Of a DNA stretch of 51,598 nt, positions 16,424-24,800 are shown piece by piece. A program made the position numbers and the translations under genes. The notes under the pieces were generated by a model. The model saw only the letters and a list, made by a program, of their open reading frames with translations, ran no database searches and was not told where the DNA came from. Location: contig DATJSI010000128.1 of NCBI GenBank assembly GCA_035504215.1, forward strand, positions 1 to 51,598, in the 5' to 3' direction. This DNA is from Mycobacteriales bacterium. GTDB taxonomy: Bacteria; Actinomycetota; Actinomycetes; JAFAQI01. The first letter of the stretch is position 1. Each line of letters starts with the position of its first letter.

Positions 16424-18013
16424 GTGAGCGGAACGCACGACGGGCCCTGGCACGACTCCGGGCGCGACTCCGAGCACGGCTCAGGGGCGCAGACCCGCAC
16501 CCTTCCGCCGGAGCTCGACCCGCGCCGCCCGCCGACCCGCAGCCGGCCCGGCGGACCGCCGAAGCCGCCGCGCCCGCCGGGCCGCCGCCGCGGCCTGCGC
16601 GGCATCCGTGACTGGTCGCGCAAGCGCCTGCTCGCCACGATCGCCGGCGTGACGGCCGTGGTGGTTGTCCTCGTCTTCGGCGTCGGCGCATTGATGGGGT
16701 TGTCGATCCTGGACAAGATCCACAAGATCAACCCGTTCCCGTCCGGGCCACGCCCGAGCGGCGGCGCGGTCGGCGACCTCAACATCCTCATCGTCGGTTC
16801 CGACAGCCGGGCCGGGCTGACCAAGGCGCAGGAGAAGAACCTGCACGTCGGCCACGATGCCGGGCAGCGCTCCGACACCATGATCCTGCTGCACATCCCT
16901 GCCGGCGGCGGCAAGGCGGACATGGTCAGCCTGCCACGCGACTCCTACGTGACGATTCCGGCGCACCGCTCGGATGGCCACCTGGTGCCGGCGCAGATGA
17001 ACAAGCTGAACGCGGCGTACTCCCTCGGTGGCCCGAAGCTGACCATCCAGACGGTCGAGTACAACACCCACGTCCGGATCGACCACTACCTCGAGATCAA
17101 CTTCCTCGGCTTCGTCAACATGGTGAACTCGCTGGGCGGAGTGAACATCTGCAACGCCAAACCGATCAACGACCCGGTGCACTACGACTCGGCAACCGGC
17201 GGGTACGTCGGCAGCGGGCTGAACCTTCCCGCCGGCACGAGCCATCTGACCGGACGGACTGCGCTGGAGTACGTGCGGGCCCGCGAGTTCGATCCCGCGC
17301 AAGGCGACCTCGGCCGGATCCAGCGTCAGCAGAAGTTCATGGCCGCCATGATGAACAAGGCCGAGAGCGCCGGCGTACTGCTCAACCTGCCGAAGCTCGA
17401 CGGGTTCCTCAAGAGCGTCGCGAGCTCGATCACGACCGACAAGGGTTTCGGCATCTCGCAGATCATCCGGCTGGCACGGACGCTGCACTCGATGTCACCG
17501 AAGAACGTCAACCTGCTGACGGTCCCGCTGTCGAACACCGCTCTCGCGACACCGGTCGGCTCGGCAGTGAAGTGGGACCCGGTGCTGTCCAAGCGGCTGT
17601 TCAACGACTTCACCCAGGACAAGCCGATCACCAACGTCACCAGGCCGATGCGGCTCACCATCCCGCCGTCGGACATCGCGGTGAAGGTGCTGAACGCGAC
17701 CGCCCAGAGCGGGCTCGCCGCGTCCACGGCGCAGTCGCTGTCCGGCCTCGGGTTCCTCGTCAGCTCGACCGGCAACGCACCGAAGGGTTCGAACCCCGAC
17801 CAGACGGTCGTGCTCTATGGCCCGTCTCGGACCGAGTCCGAGAAGACGGTCGTGGCCTCCGTTCCCGGGTCGATTGCTCGCGAGGACAACGCGTTGGGCA
17901 ACAAGATCGAGCTGCTGGTCGGCTCGAACTTCTCCGGCGTGAAGCACGTCAAGATCTCCAGCGCCACCGACATCCCGTCGGTCCGAACAGGGGCGTCGAA
18001 CCCATGCAGCTGA
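16424..18013 (+). CDS. LytR-CpsA-Psr (LCP) family protein with LytR_C domain
   Basis: 529 residues. A long Pro/Arg/Gly-rich cytoplasmic segment (1-65) precedes one membrane helix (about 70-92), the LCP domain (LIVGSDSRAGL, RSDTMILLHI, SLPRDSYV, IDHYLEINFLGF, RIQRQQKFMAAM) and LytR_C domain (VKVLNATAQSGLA onward). Same predicted job as the LCP at 13803: transfer of lipid-linked glycopolymer to peptidoglycan. GTG 16424 has GGAGG at 16410-16414. It overlaps the DUF3048 gene by ten bases. Confidence 0.92.
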   Translation: MSGTHDGPWHDSGRDSEHGSGAQTRTLPPELDPRRPPTRSRPGGPPKPPRPPGRRRGLRGIRDWSRKRLLATIAGVTAVVVVLVFGVGALMGLSILDKIHKINPFPSGPRPSGGAVGDLNILIVGSDSRAGLTKAQEKNLHVGHDAGQRSDTMILLHIPAGGGKADMVSLPRDSYVTIPAHRSDGHLVPAQMNKLNAAYSLGGPKLTIQTVEYNTHVRIDHYLEINFLGFVNMVNSLGGVNICNAKPINDPVHYDSATGGYVGSGLNLPAGTSHLTGRTALEYVRAREFDPAQGDLGRIQRQQKFMAAMMNKAESAGVLLNLPKLDGFLKSVASSITTDKGFGISQIIRLARTLHSMSPKNVNLLTVPLSNTALATPVGSAVKWDPVLSKRLFNDFTQDKPITNVTRPMRLTIPPSDIAVKVLNATAQSGLAASTAQSLSGLGFLVSSTGNAPKGSNPDQTVVLYGPSRTESEKTVVASVPGSIAREDNALGNKIELLVGSNFSGVKHVKISSATDIPSVRTGASNPCS

Positions 18014-19047
18014 AACGAGCCTTCCCCGCGGTCGCCGCAGTCGTCGCGCTCCTCACCGTCGCCGGATGCAACGGCAGCGGCTCCAACAACGCGGGCAACC
18101 TGACCCAGCCCTCGAGCTCGCCGTCCGCGGGTGCCTCGGGCCAGCCGGCCGCCAAGCCGACCTGCCCACTGACCGGCGCGCCGATCAAGAAGGGTGAGTC
18201 GGTCACCGGGCCGGCGGTCGCCGTCAAGATCGACAACGTCTCGGAGGCGTTGCCGCAGGGCGGGGACAACCGCGCCGACATCGTCGTCGAGGAGCTCGTC
18301 GAGGGCGGGCTGACCCGGTTGATGGCGATCTTCCAGTGCAACTCGGCGCCGCTGATCGGCCCGATCCGCTCGGCCCGGATCACGGATGCCAACCTGCTGG
18401 CTCTGCTCCACGGCAGCATCCTGGCGTTCTCCGGAGCGAACCCGAAGGACCTGCCGCCGATCGAGGCGCACGGTGACGCGGCGCTGATCTCGCAGGACAA
18501 CGACCCGCAGTACTTCACGCGAAACCTCTCGCGGCCTGCACCGCACAACGTGTTCTCGTCGACCAAGCAGTTGATCAAGGCAGGGCTGCAGCGACGGCCA
18601 CACCTGACCGCGCCGAAGCCGCTGTTCAGCTACGGCCCGATCGACCCGCTGTCCAAGCGAGCGCGGCAGATCCACCTCACCTGGCCGGCCGCGACCGCGA
18701 TCTGGACCTGGTCGAAGGGCGCCTGGCTGCGCACGCAGGACGGCGCCGCGGACATCCTGACCAACCGTCACCAGGTCAGCGCGACGAACGTCGTGATCAT
18801 GTCCGTCAACATCGCCAGCACCGGTCTGCACGACGTACTCGGCAACCCCGTCCCGCTCGACGTCACAGTCGGCAGCAACCCGGTGTGGGTCGCGCGGAAC
18901 GGCAAGATGGTGAAGGGCACGTGGAAGCGGCCGAAGATCACCTCACCGCTCACGCTGCTCGACAGCCAGGGCCACGTGATCAAGCTCGCGCCGGGCCGGA
19001 CCTGGATCGAGCTGCTGCCGAAACCGGGCAAGCCGTCCCGGCACTGA
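18004..19047 (+). CDS. DUF3048 lipoprotein
   Basis: 347 residues. Signal peptide with lipobox LTVAGC, then a Ser/Pro/Ala linker and a DUF3048 (YerB-like) domain: VAVKIDNVSEALPQGG, DIVVEELVEGGLTRLMAIF, IGPIRSARITD. The family is extracytoplasmic and of unknown function; members contain N- and C-terminal halves linked to wall biology. The 10-base overlap with the LCP gene upstream supports a joint role at the envelope. Confidence 0.85.
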   Translation: MQLKRAFPAVAAVVALLTVAGCNGSGSNNAGNLTQPSSSPSAGASGQPAAKPTCPLTGAPIKKGESVTGPAVAVKIDNVSEALPQGGDNRADIVVEELVEGGLTRLMAIFQCNSAPLIGPIRSARITDANLLALLHGSILAFSGANPKDLPPIEAHGDAALISQDNDPQYFTRNLSRPAPHNVFSSTKQLIKAGLQRRPHLTAPKPLFSYGPIDPLSKRARQIHLTWPAATAIWTWSKGAWLRTQDGAADILTNRHQVSATNVVIMSVNIASTGLHDVLGNPVPLDVTVGSNPVWVARNGKMVKGTWKRPKITSPLTLLDSQGHVIKLAPGRTWIELLPKPGKPSRH

Positions 19048-19080
19048 GCATCGAGTCAGACGCCCGCCGAAGGGCAGAGG

Positions 19081-19539
19081 TCAGGTGCGCTCGGCCTGGT
19101 GCCGCGCGGCCAGCGACTTGACGTTTCGGGGCAGCTTGCCGCTCGCGAGGTCGGCCACCGTGACGTTCTCCAGCACTTCGCGCAAGCTGCCGCGGACCGC
19201 CATCCAGACCTCGCGCAGAGCCTCCGCGGCGCCCGGGTAGCTCAGCTCGGTGAGGCTGAGGTCACGGACGTTCGCCAGCGGGCCGTCGACCGCACGGATG
19301 ACGTCGGCGAGCGCGATCTGGCTGGCCGGCCGGCTGAGCACATAGCCGCCGTCGCGACCGCGCTGGCTGCGCACCAGATGCGAGTTGCGTAGCTCGCGCA
19401 AGATGCCGAGCAGGAAGTTCAACGGGATGTCCTGCGCGGTCGAGATCTGCTCGGCCTTGACCGCCGAGCCGTGCTCTCCGGCGACGGCGAGCTCCGCCAT
19501 CGCTCGGATCGCATAGTCGGACTTCGCAGAGATACGCAC
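19081..19539 (-). CDS. Rrf2 family transcriptional regulator without cysteines
   Basis: 152 residues with the Rrf2 winged helix (MRISAKSDYAIRAMAELA, IPLNFLLGILRELRNSHLVRSQRGRDGGYVLSRP). The protein contains no cysteine at all, so it cannot bind the Fe-S cluster the way IscR or NsrR do; it may sense a small molecule like CymR, or use other ligands. Rrf2 proteins are usually dimeric repressors. The start is GTG 19539. Target unknown; the nearby Bcp and DUF3618 genes are candidates. Confidence 0.88.
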   Translation of the reverse strand: MRISAKSDYAIRAMAELAVAGEHGSAVKAEQISTAQDIPLNFLLGILRELRNSHLVRSQRGRDGGYVLSRPASQIALADVIRAVDGPLANVRDLSLTELSYPGAAEALREVWMAVRGSLREVLENVTVADLASGKLPRNVKSLAARHQAERT

Positions 19540-19595
19540 CTAGGCAGTCTCCCGCACGGACGCGGTTTTCATCGCGTTCGCCGCGTTCCTGACCC

Positions 19596-19838
19596 TCAGC
19601 GGCTGCGACGGCGGAGGAAGAAAGCGGCTACCACGATCACGACCCCGGCGACGGCCGCGAGCTGGGCCGGCGGCCGCGAGGACAACGAGTCGACCTGACG
19701 GCGGAACAACTCGCTGCTGCGCGAGGCGAACCGCTTCGGGCTGACCCGGTCGGCGATCGCGTCGATCGTGTCGGCAAGCTCCGCGCGGGTCTGCTCGATG
19801 TCGTGCTCGATGACCTCTGGGTCCCGACTCGGCGCCAC
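19596..19838 (-). CDS. DUF3618 small membrane protein
   Basis: 80 residues: a charged helical N-terminus (RDPEVIEHDIEQTRAELADTIDAIADRVSP) typical of DUF3618, then one membrane helix (about 58-75) and a basic tail RRRSR. Function unknown; in actinobacteria this family commonly sits next to bcp and often with phage-holin-superfamily/DUF1469 proteins. GTG 19838 has a GGAGGAG site upstream. Confidence 0.82.
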   Translation of the reverse strand: MAPSRDPEVIEHDIEQTRAELADTIDAIADRVSPKRFASRSSELFRRQVDSLSSRPPAQLAAVAGVVIVVAAFFLRRRSR

Positions 19839-19923
19839 GGCTCCTCCAACGTCTCGATCCGTTCCTGTTCAGACTAGTGTCGCCAGCCCGAGGTGCCCCA
19901 AAGCCGCGGTCGTGCAAAGCAAG

Positions 19924-19929
19924 TAACGT
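19924..19929 (+). promoter_or_regulatory. putative -10 box, leaderless promoter of bcp
   Basis: TAACGT ends eight bases before ATG 19938; no Shine-Dalgarno. Confidence 0.4.
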
Positions 19930-19937
19930 CACGTCCC

Positions 19938-20417
19938 ATGCGACTGTCACCTGGCGATCCTGCCCCGGCTTTCAGCCTGCTCGACGCCGACGAGGAGAAG
20001 CGGACCCTCAAGGAGTTCCGCGGCCATAACCTGGTCATCTACTTCTATCCGGCCGCGCTGACCCCCGGCTGCACGAAGCAGGCCTGCGACTTCCGCGACA
20101 ACCTGAAGCTGCTGGCCGGCTCCGACTACGACGTCATCGGCATCTCCCCCGACAAACCGGCAAAGCTGCGCAAGTTCCGGGAGACGCACGACCTGACCTT
20201 CCCCCTGCTGTCCGACCCGGATCGCGACGCGCTCTCGGCGTACGGCGCATGGGGCGAGAAGACGATGTACGGCAAGAAGGTGACCGGGGTGATCCGGTCG
20301 ACCTTCGTGGTCGACGGCAAGGGACGGATCGTCCATGCCTGGTACAACGTGAAGGCGACCGGCCACGTCGCGAAGCTGCTCCGGGACCTCGGGATGGACG
20401 CACCCGAGCACGCATGA
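19938..20417 (+). CDS. bcp: thioredoxin-dependent peroxiredoxin Bcp/PrxQ
   Basis: 159 residues, the usual size of Bcp. The motif TPGCTKQACDFRD holds the peroxidatic Cys45 and resolving Cys50 four residues on, which define the PrxQ subfamily. It reduces hydrogen peroxide and organic peroxides using thioredoxin. TFVVDGKGRIVHAWYNVKATGH is the family's C-terminal strand. ATG 19938 is preferred over the in-frame start at 19893. A sensorless histidine kinase begins six bases after the stop, probably in the same transcript. Confidence 0.93.
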   Translation: MRLSPGDPAPAFSLLDADEEKRTLKEFRGHNLVIYFYPAALTPGCTKQACDFRDNLKLLAGSDYDVIGISPDKPAKLRKFRETHDLTFPLLSDPDRDALSAYGAWGEKTMYGKKVTGVIRSTFVVDGKGRIVHAWYNVKATGHVAKLLRDLGMDAPEHA

Positions 20418-20423
20418 GTCGCA

Positions 20424-21071
20424 ATGAATGACGAGGGCGCGGAGTCGGCGAGCCGGGCGGCGTTGCGAGCGCGTCTCGCCGCTGCGGACGCTTCGAACCG
20501 GCAGGTCCAGCGTGCTCTTCACGACGGCGTGCAACAGGACCTGATTGCGCTGTCGGTTCAGCTCCAGCTGGCCCGGCGGCTGGCCGACTCCGACCCGGCC
20601 GCCGCAAGCACGTTGCTCGACGAGATGGGCGACGAGGTGCGGGCCGCGCTGCGCCGGGTTCAGCAGCTGGGTGAGGAGATCTACCCCGCGATGCTGGATG
20701 CGCGCGGGCTGCCCGATGCGCTGGCGGCGGTCGCTGCCGCTGTTGGCGTCCCCGCCGGCGTCGAAGACGCCGGCGTCGGCCGCCTGGCTGCGGAGGTCGA
20801 GCTGGCCCTGTACTTCTGCGGCCGGGCGGCGCTGGAGAACGTTGCCGCCCACGCTGGTGCAAGCGCGCACGCAACGATCCGCCTCCACCGGACCGGGAGC
20901 GCGGTCGGCATCGAGATTGCGGACGACGGCGACGGCTTTGACCCCGCCGACCGCCCGCCCACCGGCGGGCTGTCCTCGGCGCGCGACCGAATGGCGGCGC
21001 TCGACGGGCAGCTGACGATTCGCTCGCAGCCCGGAGAAGGAACCCGGGTCGAGGCGACGGTTCCGATCTAG
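20424..21071 (+). CDS. soluble sensorless histidine kinase (HisKA_3 type)
   Basis: 215 residues with only catalytic parts: a dimerisation/phosphoacceptor helix with His33 in ALHDGVQQDL (HisKA_3 signature) and a HATPase domain with ENVAAHAGASAHATI, IADDGDGFDP and GLSSARDRM. No membrane segment or sensory domain is present, so its input must come from a partner. It likely phosphorylates the NarL-type regulator encoded convergently next door. The two genes share the same CTAG for both stops (21068-21071). Confidence 0.88.
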   Translation: MNDEGAESASRAALRARLAAADASNRQVQRALHDGVQQDLIALSVQLQLARRLADSDPAAASTLLDEMGDEVRAALRRVQQLGEEIYPAMLDARGLPDALAAVAAAVGVPAGVEDAGVGRLAAEVELALYFCGRAALENVAAHAGASAHATIRLHRTGSAVGIEIADDGDGFDPADRPPTGGLSSARDRMAALDGQLTIRSQPGEGTRVEATVPI

Positions 21072-21736
21072 GACGTGCCGTCGGTGAGGTAGACGAGAAC
21101 CGCCTTAACCCGCTTGTGCACGGACGGTTCCCATGCGAGGCCGAGCTTCATGAAGATCGAATGGATCGCGTTCTCCACCGACCGCTCGGTGAGCACCAGG
21201 GCGGCCGCAATACCCGCGTTGTTGCTCCCTTCGGCCATTTCGCGCAGCACGTCCAGCTCGCGCGGAGTCAGCTCGTGCAGTGGCGACTCCGCCACCCTGA
21301 CCTTGTCGGCCACGAGCGCCTCGACGACCGCCGGGTCGATCACCGACCCGCCCTCGGCGACGGTGCGGATCGCGCCGAGCAACTCCGCCACGTCGTCGAC
21401 GCGTTCCTTCAGGAGGTAAGCGCGCCGCGTGGTGCCGTTCTCGAGCAGCGCCAGGGCATAGCGGGGTTCGGCGTACTGGCTGAGCACGACAACACCGACC
21501 GAGGGGTACGTCTCGCGGATCCGTTCGGCCGCCTGGATGCCTTCGTCGAGCCCGGTCGGCGGCATCCGGATGTCGGTGACCACGACATCGGGTTGCACGG
21601 TATCGACCGCTGCGAGCAACGAGTCGAGGTCGTCGCAGACCGCCACGACCTCGAGGTCGGCCTCCGTCTCGAGCAGGCGCCGCACGCCCTCGCGTACCAG
21701 GTAGTGGTCGTCGGCCAGCACCACCCGGATCGCCAC
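21068..21736 (-). CDS. NarL/FixJ-family response regulator
   Basis: 222 residues: receiver domain (1-125) with Asp9/Asp10, phosphoacceptor Asp55 (VVVTDIRMPP) and Lys in LLKER; LuxR-type helix-turn-helix at about 150-215 (ELTPRELDVLREMAEGSNNAGIAAALVLTERSVENAIHSIFMKL). This is a DNA-binding partner for the HisKA_3 kinase whose gene converges on it. Its own GTG 21736 has TATCGT six bases upstream, so it is probably transcribed leaderless and independently of the kinase. Confidence 0.9.
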   Translation of the reverse strand: MAIRVVLADDHYLVREGVRRLLETEADLEVVAVCDDLDSLLAAVDTVQPDVVVTDIRMPPTGLDEGIQAAERIRETYPSVGVVVLSQYAEPRYALALLENGTTRRAYLLKERVDDVAELLGAIRTVAEGGSVIDPAVVEALVADKVRVAESPLHELTPRELDVLREMAEGSNNAGIAAALVLTERSVENAIHSIFMKLGLAWEPSVHKRVKAVLVYLTDGTS

Positions 21737-21742
21737 GCGCCA

Positions 21743-21748
21743 ACGATA
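21743..21748 (-). promoter_or_regulatory. putative -10 box, leaderless promoter of the NarL-type regulator
   Basis: TATCGT on the minus strand ends six bases before GTG 21736. Confidence 0.4.
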
Positions 21749-21804
21749 GGTGGCCGCACGTCCGTCGACTAGACGAGAAGCGCCGGGTGCACAACCATGC
21801 CGCC

Positions 21805-22197
21805 ATGACGGCGGAACTGGTCCTGGTCATCGACGACAACGAGCGGAACTCGAAGCTGGTCCGGGACGTGCTCGAAGCCGCCGGGTTACGGACCATGTCG
21901 GCCTTGACGGCGACGGATGGCCTGGCCCTCGCCCGCGACCGGCAGCCGGACCTTGTGCTGATGGACCTGCGACTGCCCGATCTCGACGGGTTCACCGCGC
22001 GACAGAAGCTCCTCGAGGATCCGCGTACGGCGGGCATCCCGGTGGTGGCGGTCAGCGCCATTCCGCTCAGCCACGCCGGCGACACGTGGCGCGGTGCCGG
22101 ATTCGCCGGATATGTCGAGAAACCCCTCGACGTTCTCGCGCTCCCGGACCGGGTGCGGGGCTACATCGCGGGCACCACGGGGCCAGCCCTCAGCTGA
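21805..22197 (+). CDS. stand-alone receiver-domain protein
   Basis: 130 residues, all receiver: acidic pair Asp10/Asp11, phosphoacceptor Asp54 (LVLMDLRLPD) and Lys in YVEKPLDV. No output domain, so it acts as a phosphate shuttle or by protein contact (DivK/CheY-like). A start at GTG 21787 is also possible. It opens a group that includes another single receiver (24423) and a receiver-cyclase fusion, and resembles the receiver at 24423. Confidence 0.85.
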   Translation: MTAELVLVIDDNERNSKLVRDVLEAAGLRTMSALTATDGLALARDRQPDLVLMDLRLPDLDGFTARQKLLEDPRTAGIPVVAVSAIPLSHAGDTWRGAGFAGYVEKPLDVLALPDRVRGYIAGTTGPALS

Positions 22198-22278
22198 AAT
22201 CAGGTGCTGGCCCCCTTTCAATCGCCTCGTCACCGGTGCCACGCTGCCGGTGCAGTCACCCAGGAGAGAGGGGGAGCC

Positions 22279-22782
22279 ATGAAGCGCACGCTTGCAGGTA
22301 TCGCCGCCGCGGCCGCCGTGACCGCGGGTCTCGCCGGATGCGGCACGTCGAGCGCGAGCACCGCGCAGAACGCGCTCATCCAGAAGGATGCCAACCTCTA
22401 CCAGATCGACCAGATCGAGCGAACCTGGCACGAGGCGGCATCCACCCACAACGTGAACCTCATGATGACCGTGTTCGCGCCGGGCGCAGTGCTCAACATC
22501 GGCGGCAAGTCCTACACCGGCAAATCTCAGATCCGGAACTTCTTTCAGGAGTACAACACCTCCTTCCAGCCGACCACCGACTGGGTTGCCGACACACCAT
22601 CGTTCAAGATGCGCACCACGGTGAACGGTGACAAGGGAACGCTGTACTTCGAGTGCGACTACATCGACGTCAAGACCGGCAAGGTCACCGACGTCGTAGG
22701 TGTGGACCACGACGTGCAGAAGATCAACGGCAAGTGGCTGGTCGTGTCGTCGGTCGCCTCGACGCCGACCCTCAGTCGTTGA
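22279..22782 (+). CDS. NTF2/SnoaL-like lipoprotein
   Basis: 167 residues. Signal peptide with lipobox GLAGC at residues 17-21, then an NTF2-like cone: IDQIERTWHEAASTHNVNLMMTVFAPGAVLNIGGKSYTGKSQIRNFFQ. SnoaL/NTF2-like folds bind small ligands or act as stand-alone sensors. Placed 12 bases before a membrane histidine kinase, it may present a ligand to that kinase's outer domain; this is inference. A strong GAGAGGGGGAG site precedes ATG 22279. Confidence 0.78.
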   Translation: MKRTLAGIAAAAAVTAGLAGCGTSSASTAQNALIQKDANLYQIDQIERTWHEAASTHNVNLMMTVFAPGAVLNIGGKSYTGKSQIRNFFQEYNTSFQPTTDWVADTPSFKMRTTVNGDKGTLYFECDYIDVKTGKVTDVVGVDHDVQKINGKWLVVSSVASTPTLSR

Positions 22783-22794
22783 CCGGTCCGGTCG

Positions 22795-24426
22795 ATGACG
22801 GCCATCGAGACGATTGATTCACCCCCGGCTCCATCACAGAACCGCACGAACCCCCCGATGGACAACCGGGTCGTCCGCGCGGTCGCTGGCGTGCCGGCGA
22901 ATGTGCGAACCAAGCTCCTTGCCGCCTTCCTGATCATCGCGGCACTGCTGGTCCTCGTCGGGGTCCTCGGCCTGCGGTTCCTCGGCCAGTCGAACGCGCG
23001 CGTGCACCGCCTCGGCGCATTGCAGGTCCGATCGGAGCGTTACCAGGACCTCGAGACCCAGGCCAACGAACTTCGCCAGATGCTGGGCAAACGCGGCAGC
23101 GCCGATCGTGGCCTCGCCACGCTGACCGGCGCGAAGACGTCAGGAATCGGCGGTCGCGGTTGGTACCGCGTCGACGGCACGATCGCCTTCGCGCTGTCAC
23201 TGCTCGAACCATCGACCACCGAGGCGCAGTTCGGGTTCGTACCGTCCCCCGCGGATGAACAGACGATTCAGCAGATCCGCGATGAGTATCACGCGTTCAC
23301 GCAGGCACTCTCGGGTCTCTCGAGACTCGACGCTGCCGGCCGGTCCGGACAACAGGTGCGAACGGAGCTGAGCAACGCCATCACGGCCGACAACGCGCTG
23401 TTCGCATTGACCAGCGAGCTCGCCGACCGAACGAGCGCTCAGACCACCGCGCTCATCGCGGCCAACCGCCGGGCGTACCTGTCCTCGCGCAACATCTTCC
23501 TCGCGGTCGGCGGGGTCAGTGTCGCGCTCGCGCTCGGGCTCGGACTGATCATCTCGTGGTCGCTGATCGGACCCATCCTGCGTACCGAGACCCGCCTTGC
23601 CGAGATTGCGGCCGGTGACTTCACCGGCCATCTCGACGTACCGAACCGCGATGAGCTGGGCTCACTCAGCGCGAACGTCAACCGCATGAACGACGAGCTT
23701 CGCCGGCTCTACGGCGAGCTCGAGTCCGCCAGCAGACACAAGAGCGAGTTCCTCGCGAACATGTCGCACGAGCTGCGAACGCCGTTGAACGCGATCATCG
23801 GGTTCTCGCAGGTGCTTCGCGAACGCCTGTTCGGCGACATCAACGACAAGCAGGAGGAGTATCTCGACGACATCCTGTCCTCGGGCAACCATCTGCTCTC
23901 GCTGATCAACGACGTACTCGATCTGTCGAAGGTCGAAGCTGGCCAGATCCACCTCGACATCGCCGCGTTCTCGCTGCACGAGGCGTTGCAGCACGGGGTC
24001 ACGATGGTGCGCGAGCGGGCGACGAACAGCAGCATCCGCCTGTCGACCGAGCTCGCCGACGACGTCGATCTCGTGAACGGCGACGAACGCCGGGTCCGCC
24101 AGATCGTGTTCAACCTGCTCTCCAACGCCGTCAAGTTCACTCCCGCCGGCGGATCCGTGGTCCTCGAGTCGGCTCAGGTGGACGGCATGGTGGAGGTGTC
24201 CGTCACCGACACGGGCCCAGGAGTAGCCCCCGAGGACCAGGAGCGGATCTTCGAGGAGTTCCAACAGACCGACGTCGGCGTTCAGCAACGCGAGGGAACC
24301 GGGCTCGGGCTGGCCCTGTCGAAGCGGCTGGTCGAGCTGCACGGCGGCCGGATCTGGCTGGAAAGCGAGGTCGGTCACGGCAGCCGCTTCGCGTTCACCC
24401 TGCCGGTTGCGGAGGTGACGTCTTGA
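22795..24426 (+). CDS. membrane sensor histidine kinase (HAMP-HisKA-HATPase)
   Basis: 543 residues. Membrane helices at about 42-63 and 233-258 enclose an extracytoplasmic helical domain of about 170 residues; a HAMP linker follows (258-310), then HisKA with His325 ([21 protein letters not shown]) and HATPase with [32 protein letters not shown] and [10 protein letters not shown]. All catalytic boxes are intact. The kinase stop overlaps the next receiver's start (TTGA), so that receiver is the most likely phosphate acceptor. ATG 22858 is an alternative start. Confidence 0.9.
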   Translation: MTAIETIDSPPAPSQNRTNPPMDNRVVRAVAGVPANVRTKLLAAFLIIAALLVLVGVLGLRFLGQSNARVHRLGALQVRSERYQDLETQANELRQMLGKRGSADRGLATLTGAKTSGIGGRGWYRVDGTIAFALSLLEPSTTEAQFGFVPSPADEQTIQQIRDEYHAFTQALSGLSRLDAAGRSGQQVRTELSNAITADNALFALTSELADRTSAQTTALIAANRRAYLSSRNIFLAVGGVSVALALGLGLIISWSLIGPILRTETRLAEIAAGDFTGHLDVPNRDELGSLSANVNRMNDELRRLYGELESASRHKSEFLANMSHELRTPLNAIIGFSQVLRERLFGDINDKQEEYLDDILSSGNHLLSLINDVLDLSKVEAGQIHLDIAAFSLHEALQHGVTMVRERATNSSIRLSTELADDVDLVNGDERRVRQIVFNLLSNAVKFTPAGGSVVLESAQVDGMVEVSVTDTGPGVAPEDQERIFEEFQQTDVGVQQREGTGLGLALSKRLVELHGGRIWLESEVGHGSRFAFTLPVAEVTS

Positions 24427-24800
24427 CCGGCGAGCAGATCCTCGTGGTCGAGGACAACGACAAGAACATGAAGCTCATCCGCGACGTTCTGACTGCCCGC
24501 GGCTACCTCCCGATCGAAGCCACCTCCGGCGAGGAGGCCATCGACCTTGCACGCAGCGAGCGCCCCTCGCTGCTGCTGATGGACGTGCAGCTGCCCGGCA
24601 TCACCGGTGTCGAAGCGCTCGTCCGGCTGCGCGCCGACGACCGGACCGCCTCGATCCCGGTGCTCGCGCTGACCGCGCAGGCGATGCACGGCGACCGTGA
24701 ACGCTTTCTCGAGGCCGGCTTCGACGGCTACATCTCGAAGCCGGTTGACATCCTTGATCTCCTTCGGACGGTGCAGGAGTTCTGTGAACGTGACCAGTGA
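24423..24800 (+). CDS. stand-alone receiver-domain protein (DivK-like)
   Basis: 125 residues, receiver only, with Asp11, phosphoacceptor Asp54 ([10 protein letters not shown]) and Lys in YISKPVDI. It begins with a rare TTG that overlaps the histidine kinase stop, and ends 17 bases inside the receiver-cyclase gene, so three proteins are translated in step. It resembles DivK or polar-differentiation receivers that regulate other kinases. Confidence 0.88.
   Translation: MTGEQILVVEDNDKNMKLIRDVLTARGYLPIEATSGEEAIDLARSERPSLLLMDVQLPGITGVEALVRLRADDRTASIPVLALTAQAMHGDRERFLEAGFDGYISKPVDILDLLRTVQEFCERDQ

Noticed and set aside
19060-19078. GCCC/GGGC repeat between DUF3048 and Rrf2 genes as terminator
   Set aside because: Only four base pairs; too weak to call.
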